DNA from: Baffinella frigidus
Lineage: Eukaryota; Cryptophyceae; Cryptomonadales; Baffinellaceae
Direction of reading: 5' to 3'
DNA length: 11,169 nt
Assembly (NCBI GenBank): GCA_026770585.1
Contig: MU646404.1
Coordinates: forward strand, 849,720-860,888
Below, piece by piece: positions 6,411-11,169 of this stretch; the stretch's first letter is position 1, and the number at the start of each line of letters is the position of its first letter. The notes beneath the pieces were generated by a model. The model did not search any database. It saw only the letters and a program-made list of their open reading frames with translations, and was not told the origin of the DNA. Made by a program: the position numbers and the translations under genes.

Positions 6411-6534
6411 TCTAGAGCATCTTCTGCGTAGTACGATTACTAACCGGTTTCCACTCCTCATCCTCCGGATGTGCCTCCCCAGGCTTATGGATCTTCTTGA
6501 TGAATATGCGGGTAGCCGGCCCCTGCGTTCCGGG

Positions 6535-6712
6535 TTTATGGGTTAGGGTTCATTGGATTTAGGGGTTATGATTGAGTGTTTTGGGGTTTGGGGTTTATGG
6601 GTTAGGGTTCATTGGATTTAGGGGTTATCATTGAGTGTTTTGGGGTTTGGGGTTTATGGGTTAGGGTTCATTGGATTTAGGGGTTATGATTTGAGTGTTT
6701 TGGGGTTTGGGG
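6535..6712 (+). repeat. 59-bp tandem repeat, three copies
   Basis: Copies begin at 6535, 6594 and 6653 (59, 59 and 60 bp). The unit starts TTTATGGGTTAGGGTTCATT, continues GGATTTAGGGGTTATGATTG, and ends AGTGTTTTGGGGTTTGGGG. Copies differ by about one substitution and one inserted T, so the expansion is recent. It contains telomere-like TTAGGG and TTTGGGG blocks and grades into 6713-6918. Confidence 0.95.
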
Positions 6713-6918
6713 TTTAGGGTTTGGGGTGTGAGGCTTGGGGTTTGGGGTGTGGGGTTTGGGGTTTAGGGTTTAAGGTTTGGGGTTTGGGGTGTGGGGTGTG
6801 GGGTGTGGGGTGTGGGGTTTGGGGTTTGGGGTTTGGGGTTTGTGGTTTGGGGTTTAGGATTTAGAGTTTGGGGTTTGGGGGTTTAGGGTTTAGGGTTTGG
6901 GGTTTGGGGTTTGGGGCT
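6713..6918 (+). repeat. TTTGGGG/TGTGGGG heptamer array
   Basis: Heptamers TTTGGGG, TGTGGGG and TTTAGGG run almost without break. This is a third variant class, distinct from TTTCGGG (1843-2092) and TGTAGGG (4205-4628). Confidence 0.93.
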
Positions 6919-6983
6919 GAGGGTTGACATCCTTTTCTTCATCGATGGAGCTCTCGCCCGATTCTAAAGTTTCGGCGCCGAGT

Positions 6984-7014
6984 CAACTTTTTGCACGAAC
7001 AATTTGCAAAGTTG
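6984..7014. repeat. Small hairpin
   Basis: CAACTTTTTGCA and TTTGCAAAGTTG are near-complementary arms around a short loop. Confidence 0.5.
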
Positions 7015-7049
7015 CCGGCGGTAGAGCCCTTTAAAAATGTTCAGCCAAA

Positions 7050-7124
7050 CGGTCGGTTGACTTGACAAATCGGTCGGTTGAGGCCGGTTGACTTAAAAAA
7101 TCGGTCGGTTGACTTACAAAATCG
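7050..7124 (+). repeat. CGGTCGGTTGACTT tandem repeat
   Basis: Three full units of about 20-30 bp (CGGTCGGTTGACTTGACAAAT type) begin at 7050, 7071 and 7102. A partial unit, GCCGGTTGACTTAAAAAA, is at 7083. Confidence 0.85.
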
Positions 7125-7148
7125 AGGGTGGGGGGTGGGGGGTTGGGG

Positions 7149-7221
7149 GTTTAACGTCTTCTTCGTCTTCGATGGTATCGTGCTTGCCTATGCCCAAGGA
7201 CGCAGCTGGTGTGGGGTTTAA
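7149..7221 (+). repeat. 73-bp repeat, copy 1
   Basis: GTTTAACGTCTTCTTCGTC, TTCGATGGT, TCGTGCTTGCCTATGCC and GCTGGTGTGGGGTTTA match 7577-7651 in order, with a few substitutions. Both copies are followed by the ATACGTT motif family. Confidence 0.85.
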
Positions 7222-7266
7222 TGTTAGTATACGTTAAAAACGGGATTAATCTTAGTATACGTTGTA

Positions 7267-7498
7267 TCCTCTTGCAGGTCCAATAGCATTATAATCACTT
7301 TAGAACATCATTTTTGGCCTGTGGTAAAGGTGTCACGATTTTATCGCAGTTCGATTGTTTTTAGCAGAATCTGGAGCTGACGGCCAAATGTCGAGGATCT
7401 GCGCTTTCAGATTTCAAATAGGATAAAATTTAGGGGTAAAATTCAGCAGAATACCCGAAATATAGATGGACACTTTATTTTTCAGACCTGCTGGAGGA
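7267..7498. mobile_element. 232-bp MITE-like element with TA target duplication
   Basis: Ends are TCCTCTTGCAGGTC and the complement of TCCTCCAGCAGGTC, each flanked by TA (7265-7266 and 7499-7500). The flanks are both halves of the local 26-bp repeat. An uninterrupted junction, ACGTTGTAGGGATTAATC, exists at 7519-7536, giving an empty-site comparison. The interior is AT-rich and non-palindromic apart from a short CATTTTTGGCC/GGCCAAATG pair. It has no long open frame. The class is inferred from the TA duplication only. Confidence 0.8.
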
Positions 7499-7576
7499 TA
7501 CGGGATTAATCTTAGTATACGTTGTAGGGATTAATCTTAGTATATGTTGTAGGGATTCATGTTAGTATACGTTGTA

Positions 7577-7651
7577 GGGGGTGTAACGTCTTCTTCGTCG
7601 TCGATGGTCTCGTGCTTGCCTATGCCAAACGTCGCGGCTGGTGTGGGGTTT
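7577..7651 (+). repeat. 73-bp repeat, copy 2
   Basis: Direct copy of 7149-7221, about 430 bp downstream, on the other side of the interrupted 26-bp array. This suggests a larger segment of about 430 bp was duplicated in tandem. Confidence 0.85.
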
Positions 7652-7743
7652 AGGGATTAAGCTTAGCATACGGGGGATTGATCTTAGTACACAGGGATTA
7701 ACCTTCGTATACGTTGTATACTTGGTGATATACGACTCTGGGT

Positions 7744-7853
7744 TAATCTTAGTATACGTTGTATACTTGGTGATATATGACTCTGGGTAGGTGACTCTCT
7801 AGAGCATCTTCTGCTCTCGCGTGTCGCCTCCCAGAGCCAACCCTAAGTCAATC
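7744..7853 (+). repeat. 110-bp dispersed repeat, copy 1
   Basis: CTTAGTATACGTTGTATACT, TGGTGATATATGACTCTGGG, TAGGTGAC, ATCTTCT, CGTGTCGCCTCC and CCAACCCTAAGTC match 10594-10713. A partial copy is at 7706-7740. ACTCTCTAGAGCATCTTCTG is also found at 6408-6427. Confidence 0.85.
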
Positions 7854-7863
7854 AATTGCTGTT

Positions 7864-7934
7864 GTGAAACGAAATTAACTACACGATTGGGTCATGCTAG
7901 TAATCGTAAACCATTTGTGTAGTAATTTTCGTTG
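7864..7934 (-). mobile_element. ACTACAC-core palindrome, copy 2 (inverted)
   Basis: Arms GAAACGAAATTAACTACAC and TGTGTAGTAATTTTCGTT are complementary. Its reverse complement aligns well with 10188-10257, sharing ATGACCCAATCGTGTAG. The same core forms the inside of the 3089-3222 element. The outer arms of those elements are absent here. To the right, 7943-8000 is a rough inverted match to 10840-10910 (TACTATTTTAAA..GGG; CACAAATGG-like). Confidence 0.7.
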
Positions 7935-8014
7935 CTAAATAAGTACTATTTTAAACCGGGGCTCCTTTACAAATGGAGCGGTGCGTAATAGTTTTCACAT
8001 ATATAGGCGCGTTT

Positions 8015-8103
8015 TGTTTGGATGGCTCTGGCGTGGTATGGTGAGCACCGATGTTGCCTCCGACGTGCTTCAGAGCCGATGCCCCCAGACTCACAAAGCT
8101 AGC
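8015..8103 (+). repeat. 89-bp repeat, copy 1 (GTTTGGATGGCTCTGG)
   Basis: TGTTTGGATGGCTCTGG, GTGGYAKGGTG, GCACCGATGT, GCCTCCGA, GTGCTTCA, AGCCGATGCCCCCAGACTC and AAGCTAGCA match 8240-8328. This copy stops at GCTAGCAG and runs into CCCTAAGCCCTAAAGGG. Confidence 0.88.
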
Positions 8104-8239
8104 AGACCCTAAGCCCTAAAGGGTTCAGGGTGTACACGCCAGAATAATCGAGAGAAACCGACGCCTTATCCACGCAAAAATCTGACGTGGTTGACTTAAG
8201 AATTCAAAGTCTTTCCCTTGAAAGATGCGAAATATGGAT
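8104..8239. other. Spacer, no feature supported
   Basis: Starts with a short CCCTAAGCCCTAAAGGG patch. The remainder shows nothing recognisable. The 63-residue frame that begins here runs into the 89-bp repeat and is not considered a gene. Confidence 0.5.
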
Positions 8240-8328
8240 GTTTGGATGGCTCTGGAGTGGCAGGGTGTGCACCGATGTCGCCTCCGAGGTGCTTCAAAGC
8301 CGATGCCCCCAGACTCACGAAGCTAGCA
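8240..8328 (+). repeat. 89-bp repeat, copy 2
   Basis: Direct copy of 8015-8103 at a distance of 225 bp. Here it continues into the GCTAGCATG/CGGACTT satellite, so it looks like the left part of a longer unit. Confidence 0.88.
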
Positions 8329-8566
8329 TGTCTTGTGTCGTGTTCGTCGGGTCTGCAACCACACAGCGGACTTTGTGAATAACCCCTAAGCGATCAGCCC
8401 TAGGACCCTACGGTAGGCAACCCGTAGGAGCATCCTACGGTAGGCAACCCGTAGGGGCGTAAGGACCAGACTCACGAAGCTAGCATGCCGTGTGTCGTGC
8501 TCGACGGGCCTGCAGCCACAGAGCGGACTTTGAGACCTAGGGCCTTACGGTAGGCAACCGTAGGAA
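8302..8566 (+). repeat. Third satellite: two tandem units
   Basis: Unit order: CCAGACTCACGAAGCTAGCA, TGTGTCGTG-TCG-CGGG-CTGCA, CCACACAGCGGACTTTG, GAATAACCCCTAAGCGAT, CCTAGGACCCTACGGTAGGC, AACCCGTAGGGGC. The first unit runs from about 8305 to 8463, with the CCTACGGTAGG part duplicated (8407, 8434). The second runs from 8466 to 8566 and lacks the GAATAACCCC block. Further units are at 8745-8836 and 9153-9362. I do not recognise a named family. Confidence 0.87.
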
Positions 8567-8595
8567 AGAAAGAGAGCGCGAGAGCGCGAGAGCGC

Positions 8596-8656
<61 letters not shown>

Positions 8657-8670
8657 CGAGAGCGAGACAG

Positions 8671-8708
<38 letters not shown>

Positions 8709-8713
8709 CGAGA
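8567..8713. repeat. GA dinucleotide microsatellite
   Basis: GA repeats with GAGCGC and GACAGA interruptions, about 147 bp. It is inserted between copies of the third satellite, directly after GTAGGAAAGAAA. The minus-strand frame through it encodes only Ser-Leu repeats and is a by-product. Confidence 0.95.
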
Positions 8714-8740
8714 GGCGTCGTGCCCCAAGTGACGAGACAC

Positions 8741-8836
8741 GATCAGACCTAGGACCCTACGGTAGGCAACCCGTAGGGGCATAGGGGCCAGACTCACGAA
8801 GCTAGCACGCCTTGTTTCGTGCTTGACGGGCCTGCA
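8741..8836 (+). repeat. Third satellite, partial unit
   Basis: ATCAGACCTAGGACCCTACG, GTAGGCAACCCGTAGGGGCA, TAGGGGCCAGACTCACGAAG, CTAGCACGCCTTG and GACGGGCCTGCAG. This shows the true junction between successive units: GGGGCATAGGGGCCAGACTC. Confidence 0.87.
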
Positions 8837-9013
8837 GAACAAGCGTCCACTTAGCAGCCACCGGGGGCTTCACGGATACAGTCCATCTAAACTATTTGTA
8901 CTAGAATCTTATCCATTGCCCTGGATTCCAACCGGAATTTTGCCTTGATTTTATTTCGCCTTGATTTTTGTGTTCGTCGACCCTGCAGGATAAGCGATTT
9001 CACGGGAGAGGTC
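8837..9013. other. Spacer, no gene seen
   Basis: Contains two adjacent GCCTTGATTTT units (8942 and 8959) and otherwise nothing recognisable. Confidence 0.5.
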
Positions 9014-9144
9014 GTGCGATTTAGACCGTGTTTTTGCTATCTGCGGGTAGATTTTGTGCTATTTTACAGCTATGTCGAAGCTAAGATAGCAAAGTCTGGG
9101 GAAATACACCCTTAAGATAGCATAAAAGGCGGTTTAAATTGCAT
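9014..9144. mobile_element. About 130-bp inverted-repeat element with GCTATCT arms
   Basis: The left arm GTGCGATTTAGACCGTG then TTTTTGCTATCT is complementary, with mismatches, to the right arm TTAAGATAGCATAAAAGGCG then GTTTAAATTGCAT. A second inner pair (TGCTATTTTACAGCT and AAGCTAAGATAGCA) nests inside. Arms are diverged, suggesting an older insertion. Exact ends and target duplication are not resolved. Confidence 0.65.
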
Positions 9145-9152
9145 GGGCGTTG

Positions 9153-9362
9153 CCCCCAGGTTCACAAAGCTAGCGTGGCTTGGTCCGTGCTCGTCGACCC
9201 TACAGCCACACAGCGGACTTTGAAGAAAATAATCCCTAAGCGTGAATAACCCCTCAGTGAATAACCCCTAAGCGATAAGACCCAGGACCCTACGGTAGGC
9301 AACCCGTAGGGGCATAGGGGCCAGGCTTAGCGTGCCTTGGTTCGTGCTCGTCGACCCTGCAC
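9153..9362 (+). repeat. Third satellite, later units
   Basis: CCCCCAGGTTCACAAAGCTAGC, CGTGCTCGTCGACCCTACAG, CCACACAGCGGACTTTGAAG, then the GAATAACCCC-AAGCG block present twice (9243, 9259), then CCTACGGTAGGCAACCCGTA and GGGGCATAGGGGCCAGGCTT. A further partial unit (AGCGTGCCTTGGTTCGTGCT) ends at the CCCTGCA at 9355-9361. Confidence 0.85.
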
Positions 9363-9440
9363 GATCAGCGTTTAAGGTTCAAGGTGAGCGTTTAGGGTTC
9401 AGGGTTCACGATGAGCGTTTAGGGTTCAGAGTTCTTTTTC
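9363..9440 (+). repeat. GAGCGTTTAGGGTTCAGGG units
   Basis: GATGAGCGTTTAGGGTTCAG occurs at about 9362 (diverged), 9381, 9409 and again at 9590. A similar GAGCGTTTAGGGTTGGAGCG is at 10562. Each is a telomere-like heptamer pair with a common GAGCG lead. Confidence 0.75.
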
Positions 9441-9461
9441 TTCTCCTCGATTACTCCTCCC

Positions 9462-9588
9462 CTGCCACACCAGAATGTTCGGGTGGGTCAATTTTTTTAT
9501 TGAGTGTCAGGACACCCTTGTTGACAACCCACTGCCTTGCGGGGGAACTGACTTTTGGCGACCCCTTCGAAGAATCTGGCGTGGTGCA
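9462..9588. mobile_element. 127-bp inverted-repeat element
   Basis: CTGCCACACCAGAATGTTCG then GGTGGGTC is complementary, with a few mismatches and gaps, to GACCCCTTCGAAGAATCTGG then CGTGGTGCAG. The centre contains GTGTCAGGACAC. It is flanked by copies of the GAGCGTTTAGGGTTCAG and TTCTTCTT context on both sides. A 130-residue frame crosses it but also reads through the telomere-like and CTT repeats, so I do not accept it as a gene. Confidence 0.6.
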
Positions 9589-9615
9589 GAATGAGCGTTT
9601 AGGGTTCAGGGTTCT

Positions 9616-9712
9616 TCTTCTTCTTCTTCTTCGTCTTCTTCTTTTTCTGTATTACTCTCGATACAGGTCCTCAAGGAGGCCCTTGATCCTTGAGTTGAGT
9701 GATACAAACGTC
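9616..9712 (-). repeat. CTT microsatellite with flank, inverted partner of 5702-5800
   Basis: CTT triplets (9616-9654), then TACTCTCGATACAGGTCCTC, AGG-GCCCTTGA and CCTTGAGTTGAGTGATAC. The reverse complement matches 5702-5800 block for block, with an added CGTC and TTTTTC in the triplet tract. Confidence 0.85.
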
Positions 9713-9856
9713 TATGCGCCTTAAGAAACGGGCCCACCTCGGAAACGTGTGCTATGCCATTTGGCATAGCTCTCGGCGCTGCCAAATTGAGAGCTGTGCT
9801 AAACGGGGGATGAGCTATGAGCCTACGTGCCTACAAACGTCTATGGGCCAGACAAC
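9713..9856. repeat. Hairpins and repeated AAGAAACGG fragment
   Basis: CCTTAAGAAACGGGCCCACC then TCGGAAACGTG is a copy of 10007-10036. GCTATGCCA and TGGCATAGC form a hairpin at 9750-9769. TACAAACGTCTATG occurs at 9703 and 9832. Confidence 0.65.
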
Positions 9857-10023
9857 GGAACCGTTTCTTAAGGTCTATGAGACCCCGTTGCGACGTCTGT
9901 AGCGACGTCTGTTAACAGACGTCGCAACTTATGGTCTCATGGACGTCGCAACTTAAGGTTTCATAGACGTCGCAACTTAAGGTATCATTTCTTAAGGTCT
10001 CATAGACCTTAAGAAACGGTTCC
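9857..10023. mobile_element. Foldback structure with perfect 28-bp ends and internal 24-bp repeats
   Basis: 9857-9884 (GGAACCGTTTCTTAAGGTCT...) is the exact reverse complement of 9996-10023. Inside, GCGACGTCTGTTAACAGACGTCGC (9902-9925) is a perfect 24-bp palindrome with AACGTT-like symmetry about GTTAAC. It is followed by three tandem 24-bp units of GACGTCGCAACTTAAGGT type at 9918, 9942 and 9966. A further palindrome TTTCTTAAGGTCT-cat-AGACCTTAAGAAA lies at 9988-10016. It looks like an element with repeated internal duplication. It has no coding capacity or recognised family. Confidence 0.8.
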
Positions 10024-10159
10024 GCCTCGCAAACGTGCGCCATTAGGGTTCAGGGCTTAGTGCTCTAATCAGAAACTCTAAAGCCCAACGCCGAACCCCT
10101 AAATCGTACACCCGATACGCTACACCCACAGACCCTACAAAACTACAACTCTCACCTCC

Positions 10160-10284
10160 GCAAAAGCATTGATTAAATGCTTTCGGCGCAACGAAATGTA
10201 CTACGCAAATGCTTGACTATTACTGGTATGACCCAATCGTGTAGCAAATTTCGTTACCCCGGAGCAATTAATTAATACTTTTGT
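10160..10284. mobile_element. 125-bp palindrome with ACTACAC-type core, copy 3
   Basis: The left arm CAAAAGCATTGATTAAATGC then GCAACGAAAT is complementary, with mismatches, to the right arm ATTTCGTTACC..GGAGCAATTAATTAATACTTTTG. The core 10188-10257 is homologous to 7864-7934 (inverted) and to 3120-3191, but the outer arms differ from those of 3089-3222. Confidence 0.72.
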
Positions 10285-10329
10285 GGAGATTAAGTCTAAA
10301 ACCTACACTAGCAGCCTCTTGAACTGCCA

Positions 10330-10395
10330 CTCGCGAATGCTAGAGGGGCCTATTTACATGTGGGGTTGTAAATATTTGTACCAGGATAAGGTGTT
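10330..10395 (+). repeat. Diverged half-copy of the 10714-10929 element
   Basis: CCACTC, GCTAGA, CTATTTA, ATGTGGGGTTGT, AAAT and TACCAG follow in the same order and spacing as at 10717-10773. The matching right arm is not evident up to 10460, which otherwise shows nothing. Confidence 0.6.
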
Positions 10396-10534
10396 CCAAC
10401 CTCGCGTCTGGCCAATACATAGCTAGTTACATGACCAATCAACAAATCTTACTGCACAAATGCCCACATTTAAAAGCACATCGGTATTAAATACGCCCCT
10501 CTTGCATTCTCGTGTGGTGGGCGCAAGGCGTTTT

Positions 10535-10547
10535 GGGGGGGGGGGGG
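10535..10547 (+). repeat. 13-base G homopolymer
   Basis: Uninterrupted G run followed by GAGCGTTGAGCGTTTAGGG telomere-like sequence. Homopolymers of this length are prone to length error. Confidence 0.8.
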
Positions 10548-10593
10548 TAGCGTTGAGCGTTGAGCGTTTAGGGTTGGAGCGCGCACCGTTTCT

Positions 10594-10713
10594 TGATCTT
10601 AGTATACGTTGTATACTTGGTGATATACGACTCTGGGTAGGTGACCTTTCAACATCTTCTCGTCTCGTGTCGCCTCCCCCGAGAAATCCGTTTCAGCCAA
10701 CCAACCCTGAGTC
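10594..10713 (+). repeat. 110-bp dispersed repeat, copy 2
   Basis: Same block order as 7744-7853, with small insertions (CCCCCGAGAAATCCGTTTC). Both copies end at CCAACCCT-AGTC and both are followed within a few bases by a palindromic element, though not the same one. Confidence 0.85.
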
Positions 10714-10929
10714 TATCCACTCAAGGCTAGAAATGGGACTATTTAAAATGTGGGGTTGTTAAATTTAGTACCAGTCACGGGCAGCCGTGGTCACGTAGCA
10801 GACGGAATTCCGACCGCTACGTGACCAAACGCCCCCATTTGTGTGAAAATTACTACACGCCTTTCCCCCCCCTTCACTTGTAAACGAATCCCTGTTTTAA
10901 AATAGTCGCATTTCTAGCCTCGAGTGGAT
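10714..10929. mobile_element. 216-bp inverted-repeat element with nested palindrome
   Basis: The left arm ATCCACTCAAGGCTAGAAAT then GGGACTATTTAAAAT matches the complement of 10894-10929 at about 33 of 36 positions by eye. The interior holds a 40-bp palindrome (10788-10827: TGGTCACGTAGC ... GCTACGTGACCA around GGAATTCC) and a lone AAATTACTACAC arm at 10847-10858. The right interior is a rough inverted match to 7943-8000. The nested palindrome may be a separate insertion. Confidence 0.75.
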
Positions 10930-10957
10930 CAACTCGTCGGCAGCGACGTGTTTCTCC

Positions 10958-11022
10958 GCAAAGAAATATACCACACAAACGCTTTACTATTACTAATATG
11001 GTCAAATTGCAAAATTTCGCTG
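10958..11022 (+). mobile_element. ACTACAC-core palindrome, copy 4, diverged
   Basis: GCAAAGAAATATACCACACAAAC, GCTTTACTATTACTAATATG, GTCAAATTGCAAAATTTCGCTG aligns with 10188-10257. The arms are no longer well paired, so this is a decayed copy. It overlaps the start of a 71-residue frame that I do not accept as a gene. Confidence 0.6.
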
Positions 11023-11134
11023 ACAGAAACCCTTTCTAAGAGATCAGACCGTTTATTTAACTGGTGGGCGGCGCCGTGCGAGGCCGCTCCCGAGTTGTGC
11101 GAGCTTGCCCTCCCTACCCAGACAGCCTACGTAA

Positions 11135-11169
11135 GGTAAGGGGGTCGCGACCCCCTTACCGGTCGCGAC
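11135..11169. repeat. Perfect 26-bp palindrome at the window end
   Basis: 11135-11160 is its own reverse complement: GGTAAGGGGGTCG joined to CGACCCCCTTACC, centred on TCGCGA. GGTCGCGAC follows immediately and repeats the centre. The window stops here, so this may be part of a larger structure. Confidence 0.85.

Larger units (their letters stand above)
5801..6510 (+). repeat. Four-copy module GATGTGCCTCCCCCGGCTT
   Basis: The motif occurs at about 5800, 5919, 6253 and 6467. Three copies follow a TTTCCAATCCGCATCCTCC-type block (5909, 6234, 6444) in which CATCCTCCGGATG is itself palindromic. The first two continue into GCCAAAGCCATTTACT-AGTTG. The last two continue into GATCTTCTTGATGAAT. A short trace (CTCCCCCGGCTTGTA) is at 4665. 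The frames through this area on both strands change with the repeat and are not considered genes. Confidence 0.75.
7219..7765 (+). repeat. About 26-bp motif GGATTAATCTTAGTATACGTTG, multiple copies
   Basis: Copies or variants begin near 7219, 7243, 7502, 7528, 7553, 7655, 7675, 7694 and 7741, and one more lies at 10594. Some are tandem with about 25-26 bp spacing (7502, 7528, 7553). The motif holds the palindrome GTATAC. A 232-bp element (7267-7498) splits the array. No protein or RNA function is evident. Confidence 0.88.

Noticed and set aside
8537-8842. 101-residue minus-strand frame of Ser-Leu repeats
   Set aside because: Translation of the GA microsatellite between satellite copies.
9332-9724. 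130-residue plus-strand frame, the longest not obviously simple repeat
   Set aside because: It reads through GAGCGTTTAGGG repeats (giving ERLGFRV three times), an inverted-repeat element and a CTT tract. There is no domain, and an inverted copy of part of it at 5702-5757 is in a different context.

Overview
This window looks like non-coding, repeat-saturated nuclear DNA from a eukaryote. It is probably subtelomeric or interstitial-telomeric DNA of an alga or other protist. The main clue is kilobases of degenerate heptamers derived from the TTTAGGG telomere unit (TTTAGGG, TTGAGGG, TTTCGGG, TGTAGGG, TTTGGGG and their complements). TTTAGGG is the telomere unit of land plants, many green algae, chromerids and dinoflagellates. 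The lineage cannot be fixed from this sequence alone; a chromerid, dinoflagellate or green alga is an inference. I found no convincing protein-coding gene, tRNA or rRNA. Every longer open frame I examined is either a translation of simple repeats or a chance frame across palindromic elements.

Layout. Positions 1-102 are an AAG microsatellite. Positions 164-2290 carry G-rich telomere-like repeats plus a composite satellite (core near GAAGGAATGTG..GAGGTGCTCTT..GCTGAA) with MITE-like elements inserted in or beside it at 451-721, 1015-1180 and 1592-1763. Positions 2290-2650 hold small palindromes. Positions 2665-3300 are C-rich telomere-like repeats (opposite polarity) interrupted by a palindromic MITE at 3089-3222. 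Positions 3285-4220 hold a second satellite unit, with polarity flipping back to G-rich near 3780. A 35-bp higher-order repeat (3906-4145) and a long heptamer array (4205-4625) follow. Positions 4700-5400 hold further palindromic elements, including a second, about 97% identical copy of the 166-bp element. Positions 5700-6510 are microsatellites and a four-copy module. Positions 6535-6920 are a 59-bp tandem repeat grading into TTTGGGG heptamers. Positions 7050-7850 are several short tandem families, including a motif near GGATTAATCTTAGTATACGTTG with a TA-flanked MITE inside it. Positions 8015-9362 are a third dispersed satellite (GACTCACGAAGCTAGC / CAGCGGACTTTG / CCTACGGTAGG) interrupted by a GA microsatellite and another palindrome. 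Positions 9462-11169 are dense inverted repeats ending in a perfect 26-bp palindrome.

How it fits together. The window reads as a layered insertion history: telomere-like heptamers and satellites were repeatedly invaded by short non-autonomous inverted-repeat elements. For three of them a related empty copy of the target in this same window shows the insertion point: TA targets at 1590 and 7265, AGGT at 1011. The most unusual property is modularity. The same small palindromic cores (CCTACSGTAGG; a roughly 72-bp core with ACTACAC arms) recur inside elements with different outer arms.
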